From a bacterium HR11 (GTDB lineage: Bacteria; Acidobacteriota; HRBIN11), in contig BEHN01000003.1 of the NCBI GenBank assembly GCA_002898535.1, forward strand, positions 124,001 through 188,000: a stretch of DNA of 64,000 nucleotides. The letters are read 5' to 3'. The translations under genes and the position numbers were made by a program. Below, piece by piece: positions 24,995 through 33,308 of this stretch. The notes beneath the pieces are model-generated. The model was given only the letters and a program-made list of their open reading frames with translations. It searched no databases and had not been told where the DNA came from. Each line of letters opens with the position of its first letter. Position 1 is the stretch's first letter.

Positions 24995-25978
24995 ATGGGA
25001 GCGGTCGAGACCTCGCCCTCTCCCCTGCGGGTCGCCCTGGCCCTGGGGACGCTCTATCTGGCCTGGGGCGGGACCTACCTGGCGATCCGTTTTGCCATCG
25101 AGACGGTCCCGCCCCTCCTGATGGCGGGGACCCGGTTTCTCCTGGCCGGTTTCGTCCTGTATGCCGTCCTGCGCCTCACGGGAACGGAACGACCCCGACC
25201 CGCCCACTGGAAGTCGACGGCCGTCGTCGGGGCCTGCCTCCTGTTAGGCGGCAACGGGGCCGTGTCTTGGGCCGAACAGAGGGTCCCCTCCGGATTGGCG
25301 GCCCTCCTTGTAGCGATGGCGCCCTCCTGGATGGTCCTCCTGGACTGGCTTCGACCGAACGGCGTCCGGCCGGGCCGGCGGGTCGTCCTGGGTCTGCTGG
25401 TCGGTCTGGCCGGTGTCGGCGCCCTGGTCGGGCCGGCTGATTTCCTGGGGGGCCGGCATGTCGACCCCGTCGGGGCCGGCGTCCTGCTGGTCGGCTCGAT
25501 GGTCTGGGCCTTCGGGTCCATCTACGCCCGGCAGGCCGACCTTCCGGCTTCGACGCTCCTGGCCACGGCGATGGAGATGATCGTCGGCGGGGCCTTGCTA
25601 TGGGGGGCCGGGCTGATGACGGGCGAGTGGCGCCGTTTCGACCTATCGACCGTTTCCGGCAAGTCCCTCGGCGGGTTCGTCTACCTGGTCGTCTTTGGGT
25701 CATGGGTCGGCTTTTCGGTATATTCGTGGCTCCTGAAGTCCACGACGGCGGCCCGGGTGGCGACGTATGCCTACGTCAACCCCATCGTGGCCGTCCTGCT
25801 GGGGTGGCTCGTCGCCGGAGAGCCCCTGACGCCCCGGGTCGGCGCGGCGGCGGCCTGCATCGTCGCCGCCGTCATTCTCATCACGACGGACCGCCGTCGA
25901 ACGACCGCTCCCCGACCGGTCGAACCGGCCGCCTCGGTCGCCCCCCTGCGGTCGGTGCTCCCGACGCAGTCGAAGTGA
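24995..25978 (+). CDS. EamA/DMT-superfamily permease
   Basis: 327 residues with about ten predicted membrane helices in two EamA halves. The first half starts LGTLYLAWGGTYLAIRFAIETVPP and the second ILLVGSMVWAFGSIYARQ-like. The start at 24995 has GGGAGG nine bases upstream; the longer in-frame extension runs through the MITE-like element and is rejected. It resembles YedA/RhaT-type drug-metabolite exporters. The substrate is unknown and neighbours give no hint. Confidence 0.88.
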   Translation: MGAVETSPSPLRVALALGTLYLAWGGTYLAIRFAIETVPPLLMAGTRFLLAGFVLYAVLRLTGTERPRPAHWKSTAVVGACLLLGGNGAVSWAEQRVPSGLAALLVAMAPSWMVLLDWLRPNGVRPGRRVVLGLLVGLAGVGALVGPADFLGGRHVDPVGAGVLLVGSMVWAFGSIYARQADLPASTLLATAMEMIVGGALLWGAGLMTGEWRRFDLSTVSGKSLGGFVYLVVFGSWVGFSVYSWLLKSTTAARVATYAYVNPIVAVLLGWLVAGEPLTPRVGAAAACIVAAVILITTDRRRTTAPRPVEPAASVAPLRSVLPTQSK

Positions 25979-26057
25979 AATTCGGCGGATGGGCAATAGG
26001 CCGATGGGCAGGTAGGCCGATAGGAGTAGGGATGGCCCCCGTGGTGTCCCCGGTCTT

Positions 26058-26139
26058 AGTTGAAAAATCGTGTTTCCCGGGCGACGGGCCAGGCCGGTCC
26101 GACATCCTTCTCCCGGGCGCAAGCGCCCTGTTCGGTCAC
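26058..26139 (+). mobile_element. Degenerate right-arm fragment of a type 1 element
   Basis: TTGAAAAATCGTGTTTCCCGGGCGACGG followed by GGTCCGACATCCTTCTCCCGGG and a decayed CCCTGTTCGG end recalls the right arm of the full elements. No left arm is present. The rest of the 25979-26201 spacer is octamer repeats. Confidence 0.55.
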
Positions 26140-26201
26140 TTTCACTCCCATCTGCCCATCTGCCGACCTGCTTATTTGCACCCCATCCACGGAGGCTGAT
26201 T

Positions 26202-26729
26202 ATGGACGACATTCGGTACCCCATCGGCCGATTCCAGTGGACGGGGCCGGCCACAGAGGAACAGCGCCAGGCTTGGATCGAGGACATCGCCGCGGCGCCG
26301 GCCCAACTCCGGGCGGCCGTCGCCGGCCTCGAACCTGAGCAACTCGACACGCCCTACCGGCCCGGCGGATGGACGCTTCGCCAGGTCGCCCATCATTTGC
26401 CGGACAGCCACATGAACGCCTACATCCGCTTCAGGCTGGCCCTCACAGAGGACCACCCGACGATCAAGCCCTTTTCCCAGGACCGCTGGGCCGAGCTGGC
26501 CGACTACCGGGTCGTGCCGGTCGAGGTCTCGGTGGCCCTGCTGGAGGCCCTGCACCAGCGGTGGGTGGCGCTCCTGCGGAGCCTGCGACCCGAGGACTTC
26601 CAGCGGACTTACTTCCACCCTGAACACAAGAAGGACTTCACGTTGGAATATGCCCTGGCCCAGTTCGCCTGGCACGGACGCCATCACATCGCCCAGATCA
26701 CGGCCTTCCGCCAACGGATGGGCTGGTAG
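26202..26729 (+). CDS. DinB/YfiT-family putative metal-dependent hydrolase or thiol transferase
   Basis: 175 residues from the ATG with GGAGG seven bases upstream. The YfiT pattern is clear: an N-terminal YPIGRF, then GWTLRQVAHHLPDSHMNAYIRFRLALTED and a C-terminal FAWHGRHHIAQI. The three His ligands would come from VAHH and WHGRHH. This family folds as a four-helix bundle; members use bacillithiol or other thiols or act as damage-inducible proteins. Substrate unknown. It is monocistronic or starts a unit with the YHS gene. Confidence 0.87.
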   Translation: MDDIRYPIGRFQWTGPATEEQRQAWIEDIAAAPAQLRAAVAGLEPEQLDTPYRPGGWTLRQVAHHLPDSHMNAYIRFRLALTEDHPTIKPFSQDRWAELADYRVVPVEVSVALLEALHQRWVALLRSLRPEDFQRTYFHPEHKKDFTLEYALAQFAWHGRHHIAQITAFRQRMGW

Positions 26730-26869
26730 GTGAGGTCTTCGGTGTCGGGGCCTCATCAAGATTTGATTTGGGGTGGGGTCTCCCCTCCGCCGAGGCGACA
26801 CGCGGCTTGCCCCCGGTCTACAGGGGGGTTATCTTTCAAAAAGACTTCTTCCCCCACGGAGCGCTTGCG

Positions 26870-27040
26870 ATGACCGAGACGACTCGGGTCCGGGACCCCG
26901 TATGCGGGATGGAGGTCGACCCCCAGACGGCCCCCGTGTCTCTCCAGTGGGAGGGCCAGACGTACTACTTCTGCTGCGAGCACTGCCTGCGGCGCTTCTT
27001 GCAAGAGCGGACGGGGCCGCGTGGGGAGAGCCCAGGATAA
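26870..27040 (+). CDS. Small YHS-domain protein
   Basis: 56 residues, GGAG eight bases upstream of ATG. The whole protein is one YHS domain: RDPVCGMEV with Cys12, then TYYFCCEHCLRRF with Cys35, Cys36 and Cys39. The positions 12, 35 and 39 are the same as in the N-terminal YHS domain of the CopA ATPase encoded at 28087, so this is a stand-alone version of that domain. It could pass copper or another metal to the pump. Its TAA stop codon is formed at the edge of the following MITE-like element. Confidence 0.82.
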   Translation: MTETTRVRDPVCGMEVDPQTAPVSLQWEGQTYYFCCEHCLRRFLQERTGPRGESPG

Positions 27041-27302
27041 CAGAGCCGTTCGGTTCGTGAAAACCCGCATGGATTCGGTTTTTTCGACCCTTCGGGAAGG
27101 ACGGCTTTTCAAGCTTTGGCAGATAGGCAGTTCGGCAGATGGGCAGATGGTCCCAAAAGCCCTGGGGCTGATCCTTGCCCACCCGGCTTCTATCTGCCTA
27201 TCTGCCGACCTGCCCATCTGCCGGATGCTTGAAAAATCGTGCTTCCCAGGCGTTGGGAAAGGTTGTCCCGACGCCATTCTCGCGAACCGAACGGCTCTGA
27301 TA
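27038..27302 (+). mobile_element. Type 1 MITE-like element, copy 3 (best preserved)
   Basis: 265 bp. TA-A-CAGAGCCGTTCGGTTCGTGAAAA at the left and TCGCGAACCGAACGGCTCTG-A-TA at the right. The left TAA (27038-27040) is the stop codon of the YHS gene. The core carries facing octamers around CCCTGGGGCTGATCC. No coding capacity is seen. Confidence 0.9.
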
Positions 27303-27336
27303 ACGGAAGTTTCTACCGGCCTCGCAGAGGGATGGG

Positions 27337-28065
27337 ATGAAGGCGATAGCGTCTTTCCTGCGACGCCTCCGGGAAGACCCGGCCTTCCGGGAGGAAGTCC
27401 GGCGGCAGGTCCTGACCGACGACCTGCTGGAGCTTCCCGGGGAGGTGCGCCGGCTTCGGGCCGAAACCGAAGCGAACTTTGCCCGGGCCTTCCGCCTCAT
27501 TGAGGAAAACGCCCGCCAGATCGCCGCCCTGACGGAGCGAATGGACCGGGTCGAGGGCCAGCTCCAGGAAAACGCCCGGCAGATCGCCGAGAACTCTCGG
27601 CAGATCGCTCAACTCGCTCAGGTCGTGCGCGGTCACACGGAGACCCTGAGCCGCCACGGCGTTTTCATCGGGGCCGCCGTCGAGGTTCAGGCCCGCAACT
27701 TCCTAACGGCCCATGCGGCGGGTCGGGGCCTGCGGCTTCTCCGGCCGTTCCGATTCGTCGCTGGACCCGATTGGGAAATCGACGGGGTCACCGAGGCCGA
27801 GGGCCCGGGCGGGCGGTTTTGGCTGTTTTTGGAAGCCAAGAGCCGGGTCGACTCGGCCGACATCCGGCGCTTTGCCCGGCTTTTCCGTCGGCCCGAGGTC
27901 CGGGCGGCCCTTCGGGAGCTGGGCGTCCTGGGCCGGGCCGAGGTGTGGGTCTTCGCACCGACGCTCGGATGGTCGGCGGAAGACGTGGCCCGGTCTGAGG
28001 GCGTGGGCCTCATCGAGCCCGAGGCCGGGGTCCTCGTCGAGGCGGTCCCCTTTGAATTGGCGTAG
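27337..28065 (+). CDS. Coiled-coil protein with PD-(D/E)xK nuclease-like domain
   Basis: 242 residues; AGAGG six bases before ATG. The first 110 residues are coiled coil with ENARQIA units. Residues about 115-242 look like a restriction-endonuclease fold: VEVQARNFL helix, then WEIDGVTEAEG and LFLEAKSRV, giving the D...ExK pattern, and a late VWVFAPTLGW strand. The arrangement is like the DUF3782 family. A nuclease or a degenerate nucleic-acid binder is possible. It sits between the YHS and copA genes in the same direction, 21 bp before copA; a role in metal handling is not suggested by its sequence. Confidence 0.75.
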   Translation: MKAIASFLRRLREDPAFREEVRRQVLTDDLLELPGEVRRLRAETEANFARAFRLIEENARQIAALTERMDRVEGQLQENARQIAENSRQIAQLAQVVRGHTETLSRHGVFIGAAVEVQARNFLTAHAAGRGLRLLRPFRFVAGPDWEIDGVTEAEGPGGRFWLFLEAKSRVDSADIRRFARLFRRPEVRAALRELGVLGRAEVWVFAPTLGWSAEDVARSEGVGLIEPEAGVLVEAVPFELA

Positions 28066-28086
28066 CGCAGAGGGCCGAGGCGCGCC

Positions 28087-30747
28087 ATGTCTGTCCAGGC
28101 CGTCGTTCGTGACCCCGTTTGTGGGATGGAGCTGGCTCCGGAGACGGCTTCGTATGCTCTCACCCGGAACGGCCGGACCTACTACTTCTGTTCCCCGACG
28201 TGCCTGACCCGGTTCGTCACGGGGGATGCGACCATGCCGGCCGACATGCCGGTCCCGGCCGAGGCGCCGCCGGCGGCCGGGTCGGCGTTTCCGGTCCTTT
28301 CGCCTGAGGCCTGGACGGTCCCGATCCGGGGCATGCACTGCGCCTCGTGTGTCCTGACGGTCGAGGAAGCCCTGAAGGCCGTGCCTGGCGTCCGTCAGGT
28401 CGAGGTTCAACTGGCGACGCAGACGGCCCGGGTCGAGGCCGACCCGTCGGTCCCGGCGGCGGCCCTCGTCGAGGCCGTCCGGCGGCGGGGCTACGACGTC
28501 GAGACGGCCGAATGGCGGCTCGTCATCGAGGGCATGCACTGCGCCTCCTGCGTCGAGCGCATCGAGCGGGCCCTCCGCCGCCAGCCGGGCGTCTTGGAGG
28601 CGACCGTCGACTTGGCGACGGGGACGGCCCACGTGCGGGTCGTCCCGGGCGTCGCTCAGCGGAAGGCCCTGGCCCAGGCCGTCGCCGACGTCGGCTACCG
28701 GGTCGTCGCCGTCGAGGCCCGGCCCGTCCGGGAGACGTGGGTCCACCGGGAGTACCGGGACTACCGTCGGCGGTTCTGGGTCAGCGCCGTCCTGACGGTC
28801 GGCATCGTGCTCCTCGAATTGCCCTCGATGCTGGGCCTCTCGGTCGGCCTCCCCCACGGCCCGTGGACGAATTGGCTTCTCCTCGTCTTGGCGGCGCCCG
28901 TTCAATTCTGGGCCGGGGCACCCTTCCTGCGGGGCGCTTGGGCGACCGTCCGGCGGGGGTCGGCCGACATGAACACGCTGGTCGCCCTCTCGACGCTGAC
29001 GGCCTTCCTGTACAGCCTGGCCGTGACGGTCATCCTCGGCATCCGGCATCCGGGAACCGGGGCCTGGGGGCGCCACACGTACTTCGACACGTCGGCGACG
29101 ATCATCACGCTGATCCTCCTCGGTCGGCTCCTGGAGACTCGCGCCCGCGCTCGCACGGGCGAGGCCCTCCAGCGGCTGATGGCTTTGCAACCGGCGACGG
29201 CCCGGGTCCTCCGAGACGGCATCGAGACGGAAGTCCCCGTCGAGGACGTGCGGGTCGGGGACCTCGTCGTCCTCCGGCCCGGCGACCGAGTGCCCGTCGA
29301 CGGCGAGGTCGTCGAGGGCTTTTCGACCGTGGACGAGTCGTCCGTCACGGGCGAGAGCGTCCCGGCCGACAAGAAGCCCGGCGACCGGGTCGTGTCGGGG
29401 ACGCTGAACCAGACGGGCCGGCTCGTGTTTCGGGCGACCCAGGTCGGCGAGGCGACGGTCCTTCAGCAGATGATCCGGCTCGTCGAGCGGGCGCAGGCGT
29501 CGAAGGCACCCATCCAGCGGCTGGCCGACCGCATCAGCGCCCGGTTCGTCCCGGCCGTCCTCGGCGTGGCCGTCTTGACGTTCCTGGCCTGGGGTCTGTG
29601 GGGTCCAGAGCCTCGGTGGGTGAACGCGATGGTCAGCGCCATCGCCGTCCTGATCATCGCCTGTCCGTGCGCCTTGGGCCTGGCGACGCCGACGGCCGTC
29701 GTCGTCGGCGTCGGTCGGGGGGCGACCCGGGGGATTCTCGTCAAGAACGCGGAGACCTTTGAAAAGGCCCACCGTCTGCGGGTCATCGTCTTTGACAAGA
29801 CGGGCACGCTGACGACGGGCGAGCTCCGGGTCCGGACGGTCGAGGCCCTCGACCCAGCCTTTTCTGAGGCGGAAATTCTTCGGCTGGCCGCCTCCGTCGA
29901 GCAGGCCAGCGAGCATCCCATCGCCCGGGCCATCGTCGAGGCGGCCCGGGGGCGGGGCCTCGAGCCGGCGGCCGTCGAGGGCTTCTGGGCGGAAGCCGGC
30001 GTCGGCGTCCGGGGCGTCGTCGAGGGCCGGCGGGTCGTCGTCGGGACGGCGGCCGTCCTGGAACGGGAGGCGGTCCCGGCGGCCGACGCTGAAAACGCTC
30101 GCGCCCGCATGGAAGCCCTGGGCCAGCGGGGCGAGACGCCCGTCGGGGTCGTCGTCGACGGCCGGCCCGTCGGGGTCGTCACGGTCGCCGACCGGGTCCG
30201 GCCCGAAGCCTCGGCCGTGATTCGAGACCTTCGGGCGATGGGCCTTCGGACCGTCATGCTGACGGGGGACATCCCGGCGACGGCGGCGGCCATCGCTCGA
30301 GAGTTGGGCATCGACGAGTACCGGGCCCGCGTCCTGCCCCACGAGAAGGCGGCCCATATCCAAGACCTTCAAGCGACGGGCGCCGTCGTCGGGATGGTCG
30401 GCGACGGCATCAACGACGCCCCGGCCCTGGCCCAGGCCGACGTCGGCATCGCCATGGGCCGGGGGACGGACGTGGCCATCGAGTCGGCCGAGATCGTCCT
30501 CCTCCGGAACGACCTGCGGGGGGTCGTGGACGCCGTCCGCTTGGCCCGGGCGACGGTCCGCACGATCCGGCAGAACCTGTTTCTGTCGTTTATCTATAAC
30601 GTCCTGGCGATCCCCCTCGCGGCGGGCGTCCTGTACCCCTGGCTGGGCCTGCGGCTCCACCCGAGCGTAGCGGCGGCCGCCATGGCGATGAGCTCCGTCA
30701 GCGTCGTGACGAACTCCCTCCGCCTCCGCCGGACGGCCCTGCGCTGA
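28087..30747 (+). CDS. copA: Copper-translocating P1B-type ATPase with N-terminal YHS domain
   Basis: 886 residues. An N-terminal YHS domain (Cys12, Cys35, Cys39) is followed by two heavy-metal-associated domains, both with GMHCASC. Then come the membrane helices, the TGES actuator loop (421-424), the metal-site CPC (526-528) in helix 6, the phosphorylated Asp570 in DKTGTLTTG, and GDGINDAP near 772. The pump exports Cu(I) from the cytoplasm using ATP. The added YHS domain is found in some bacterial copper ATPases and may receive metal or replace a chaperone. A stand-alone YHS protein is encoded 1 kb upstream. No CopZ or CueR gene is nearby. Confidence 0.95.
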   Translation: MSVQAVVRDPVCGMELAPETASYALTRNGRTYYFCSPTCLTRFVTGDATMPADMPVPAEAPPAAGSAFPVLSPEAWTVPIRGMHCASCVLTVEEALKAVPGVRQVEVQLATQTARVEADPSVPAAALVEAVRRRGYDVETAEWRLVIEGMHCASCVERIERALRRQPGVLEATVDLATGTAHVRVVPGVAQRKALAQAVADVGYRVVAVEARPVRETWVHREYRDYRRRFWVSAVLTVGIVLLELPSMLGLSVGLPHGPWTNWLLLVLAAPVQFWAGAPFLRGAWATVRRGSADMNTLVALSTLTAFLYSLAVTVILGIRHPGTGAWGRHTYFDTSATIITLILLGRLLETRARARTGEALQRLMALQPATARVLRDGIETEVPVEDVRVGDLVVLRPGDRVPVDGEVVEGFSTVDESSVTGESVPADKKPGDRVVSGTLNQTGRLVFRATQVGEATVLQQMIRLVERAQASKAPIQRLADRISARFVPAVLGVAVLTFLAWGLWGPEPRWVNAMVSAIAVLIIACPCALGLATPTAVVVGVGRGATRGILVKNAETFEKAHRLRVIVFDKTGTLTTGELRVRTVEALDPAFSEAEILRLAASVEQASEHPIARAIVEAARGRGLEPAAVEGFWAEAGVGVRGVVEGRRVVVGTAAVLEREAVPAADAENARARMEALGQRGETPVGVVVDGRPVGVVTVADRVRPEASAVIRDLRAMGLRTVMLTGDIPATAAAIARELGIDEYRARVLPHEKAAHIQDLQATGAVVGMVGDGINDAPALAQADVGIAMGRGTDVAIESAEIVLLRNDLRGVVDAVRLARATVRTIRQNLFLSFIYNVLAIPLAAGVLYPWLGLRLHPSVAAAAMAMSSVSVVTNSLRLRRTALR

Positions 30748-30761
30748 TCCCGTCTTGAACA

Positions 30762-31022
30762 TAGCCGTTGGATCCGGGAGAATCCCGATCAAATCGGCCT
30801 TTTCCGACCCCTCGGGGCGGACGGCTTTTCAAGCTTTGGCAGATAGGCCGTTCGGCAGATGGGCAGATGGTCCCAAAAGCCCTGGGGCTGATCCTTGCCC
30901 ACCCGGCTTCTATCTGCCTATCTGCCGACCTGCCCATCTGCCGGATGCTTGAAAAACCGTGCTTCCCGGGCGCTGGAAAGGGCCGCTCCGACGCCATTCT
31001 CACGAACCGAACGACTCTGGTA
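30762..31022 (+). mobile_element. Type 1 MITE-like element, copy 4
   Basis: The right end (CACGAACCGAACGACTCTG-G-TA) is good; the left end is decayed (TAGCCGTTGG). The core equals copy 3. It begins 15 bp after the copA stop codon. A CCCCGCTCTTGCGAGCGGGG hairpin follows at 31032-31051. Confidence 0.85.
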
Positions 31023-31057
31023 GAATGGCAACCCCGCTCTTGCGAGCGGGGCTGGGA

Positions 31058-31422
31058 TAGCAGAGCCGTTCGGTTGGGAGAAATGCGGTTCCCATCCGGG
31101 AAAACGGTGGCCCGGCAGCCTCGATTTTTCAAGCTTCTTCCGGATGACCCGGCCGTAACGGGCGGTGCATGAGGAGGACGCCCGCAGGACGGCGGGCTCT
31201 CTACGGAAGCCACCGGCATGACGGCCGGTGGGCCGGGGATCGACGCCCGTCGCCCGACCGGCCCGTCTGCCAACCTGCCCATCTGCCGACCTGCTGACTA
31301 CCCATCTGCCCACCTGCCTATCTGCCGACTGCCCATCTGCCGAATACTTGAAACATCATGCTTTCGTGGAGGTGCCCTTTCCGATCTCCATCGCACTTCT
31401 CACCTCCCGAACGGCTCTGTTA
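31058..31422 (+). mobile_element. Type 2 MITE-like element, copy A
   Basis: 365 bp. Same outer repeat (TA-G-CAGAGCCGTTCGGTT and CGAACGGCTCTG-T-TA) but different arms: the left continues GGGAGAAATGCGG and the right ends CACTTCTCACCTCCCGAAC. The core contains GACGGCCGGTG-type units and octamers. It separates copy 4 from the next methyltransferase gene, filling the 30748-31447 spacer. Confidence 0.87.
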
Positions 31423-31447
31423 GCCGACACGCCCCGGGATGTGTCCC

Positions 31448-32842
31448 ATGGCCAAGGAAGACGTCGAAGCCGTTGTCCCGTCGTCTGAGTCGACGGCCTC
31501 GTGGGCCCAGAAAGAATACGAGGCCTGGCAGAGGGCCGTCGAGGAGCGGAAGGCCACGGAGGCGGTCTACAACGAATGGCTCACGGAGGTCGACCGTCTG
31601 CACGACGTCCCGCCCCTCGAAGAGGCCGTCCCCGTCATCCGCCAGCTCCAGGGCGACTTGAATCGTCTATATGAGCTCCTGTCCGTATTCCGGGAGGTCC
31701 CGGTCCGCCGGTGGAACCCCCGGTGGTGGTTGAACCGCCTCTTGGAGTGGGCCTTGGGTCCGCTCCTGAAGCGCCAGCGGGCGTTCAACGCCGTCGCCGT
31801 CCATCTCCTCAACGAGACCCTCGATTACTTGGCCGACACGACCCGGCGGCTCCGGGCCCTGTTGGAGGCCCAGGTCCGCTACTTTCAGCAGGTCACCCCT
31901 TGGATCGACGTGAAGGTCCGGGAGCTCCGGGCCGAGCAGGTCCATAACGTCACGTACAACGTGGGCCGGGTCCTGGAGCACGTCCGCACCTGGCAACGGC
32001 AGACCCTGCCCCATGTTCAGCCGGATTTCCACAAGGTCGAGCGCCTGGCCGTCGAGCTGGAAGCCCTCCGCCAGCAAATCGCCGGCCCGTCGGAGTCCCC
32101 GTCTCCGAGCGTCCCGCCGGACTACGGCCGGCCGCTCCGGCCCTGGGATTTTCCCCTGGCCAGGGACTTCCGGTACTACGTGTTCGAGGAGATCTTTCGG
32201 GGGCCCTCGCCGGAGCTGAAAGAGAAGCTCCGGATGTATCTCCCGTACTTTGCCGAGGCCCCGGAGCCCATCCTGGACGTCGGATGCGGCCGCGGCGAGT
32301 TCCTCGAATGGATGCGGTCTCTGGGAAAGGACGCCTACGGCCTGGAGGTCAACGCCTACGAGGTCCAGAAGCTCCGGGCGGCCGGTCTCCGGGTCGTCGC
32401 CGAGGACGCCCTGTGCCATCTCCGGGGTCTGTCGCCGGGGAGCGTCGGCGGTGTCTTCTGCGCCCAGGTCGTCGAGCACCTGCTTCCGGAACACGTCTAC
32501 GAGCTCGTCGTCCAGCTCCACCGGGTCATGAAGCCTGGGGCCCCGCTCGTCATCGAGACGCTGAATCCCCTTTCCGTGTATGCCTTCCATCGGGTGTATC
32601 TCATCGACCCGACCCACGTCTATCCGGTCCACCCCCAGACGCTGGTCTTCTTCATGCGCTATGCGGGCTTTCGGGACGTGACGGTCCACGGCATCACGCC
32701 CGTGCCCGATGCGGTCCGTCTGCCCCCGCCGGGAGACGACCTTCCCGAAGACGTCCGTTCATACTGGACCGAGGTCGTCCGGCGGTTGAACGAATTCCTC
32801 TTCGACACCGTCGAATACTACGTCGTCGGCTATCGGCCGTGA
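31448..32842 (+). CDS. Coiled-coil SAM-dependent methyltransferase
   Basis: 464 residues from the ATG at 31448; another ATG at 31439 is possible. The first 220 residues are helical and coiled coil. The methyltransferase domain starts near 265 with motif I LDVGCGRGEFLEWM and continues with GLEVNAYEVQ, and FCAQVVEHL as post-motif I/II. The layout resembles the bifunctional O-antigen chain terminators (WbdD-type methyltransferase plus coiled coil), though the kinase domain is lacking. Surface polysaccharide capping is therefore a guess. A GCGARTR array begins at its stop codon. Confidence 0.82.
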   Translation: MAKEDVEAVVPSSESTASWAQKEYEAWQRAVEERKATEAVYNEWLTEVDRLHDVPPLEEAVPVIRQLQGDLNRLYELLSVFREVPVRRWNPRWWLNRLLEWALGPLLKRQRAFNAVAVHLLNETLDYLADTTRRLRALLEAQVRYFQQVTPWIDVKVRELRAEQVHNVTYNVGRVLEHVRTWQRQTLPHVQPDFHKVERLAVELEALRQQIAGPSESPSPSVPPDYGRPLRPWDFPLARDFRYYVFEEIFRGPSPELKEKLRMYLPYFAEAPEPILDVGCGRGEFLEWMRSLGKDAYGLEVNAYEVQKLRAAGLRVVAEDALCHLRGLSPGSVGGVFCAQVVEHLLPEHVYELVVQLHRVMKPGAPLVIETLNPLSVYAFHRVYLIDPTHVYPVHPQTLVFFMRYAGFRDVTVHGITPVPDAVRLPPPGDDLPEDVRSYWTEVVRRLNEFLFDTVEYYVVGYRP

Positions 32843-32909
32843 ATGGCGAGTGGCGAGTAGCGAATGGCGAGTAGCGAATGGCGAATAGCGAGTGGCGAAT
32901 GGCGAATAG
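32840..32909 (+). repeat. GCGARTR heptamer tandem array
   Basis: About nine to ten 7-bp units (GCGAGTG, GCGAGTA, GCGAATG, GCGAATA) starting right at the methyltransferase stop codon. Same family as 8241-8287, 36532-36629 and 58282-58337. Confidence 0.9.
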
Positions 32910-32935
32910 TCTGTAGTCCGGGGTCGGTGGTCTAT

Positions 32936-33280
32936 TATCAGAGCCGTTCGGTTGGGAGAAATGCGGTTCCCATCCGGGAAAACGATGGCCCGGCGATCTC
33001 GATGTTTCAAGCTTGTTAAGGATGACACCGCCATGACGGGCGGTGTTCAGAGGGGATCGACCCGGCCAGGACGGGCGGTGCATGGGGAGGACGCCCGCAG
33101 GACGGCCGGTGTTCCCAGGATAGACGCCCGTCGCCCGACCCGCCGACCTGCCCATCTGCCAACCTGCCCATCTGCCTATCTGCCGACTGCCCATCTGCCG
33201 AATGCTTGAAACATCGTGCTTTCGCGGAGGTGCCCTTTCCACTCTCCATCTCACTTCTCACCTCCCGAACGGCTCTGATA
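32936..33280 (+). mobile_element. Type 2 MITE-like element, copy B
   Basis: 345 bp; TTA-T-CAGAGCCGTTCGGTTGGGAG at the left and CCTCCCGAACGGCTCTG-A-TA at the right. The core has repeated GACGGGCGGTG-type units and octamers CGACCTGC/CATCTGCC. Together with the heptamers it fills 32843-33308. Confidence 0.87.
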
Positions 33281-33308
33281 AAAAGCTCATCGGCCCATGA
33301 GGCTACCG

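Noticed and set aside
27703-30792. Long open frame (1029 codons) antisense to copA
   Set aside because: It is the mirror of a well-conserved ATPase gene; high GC at third positions keeps the opposite frame open. Its translation is low-complexity Asp/Gly/Pro/Arg sequence with no domain.
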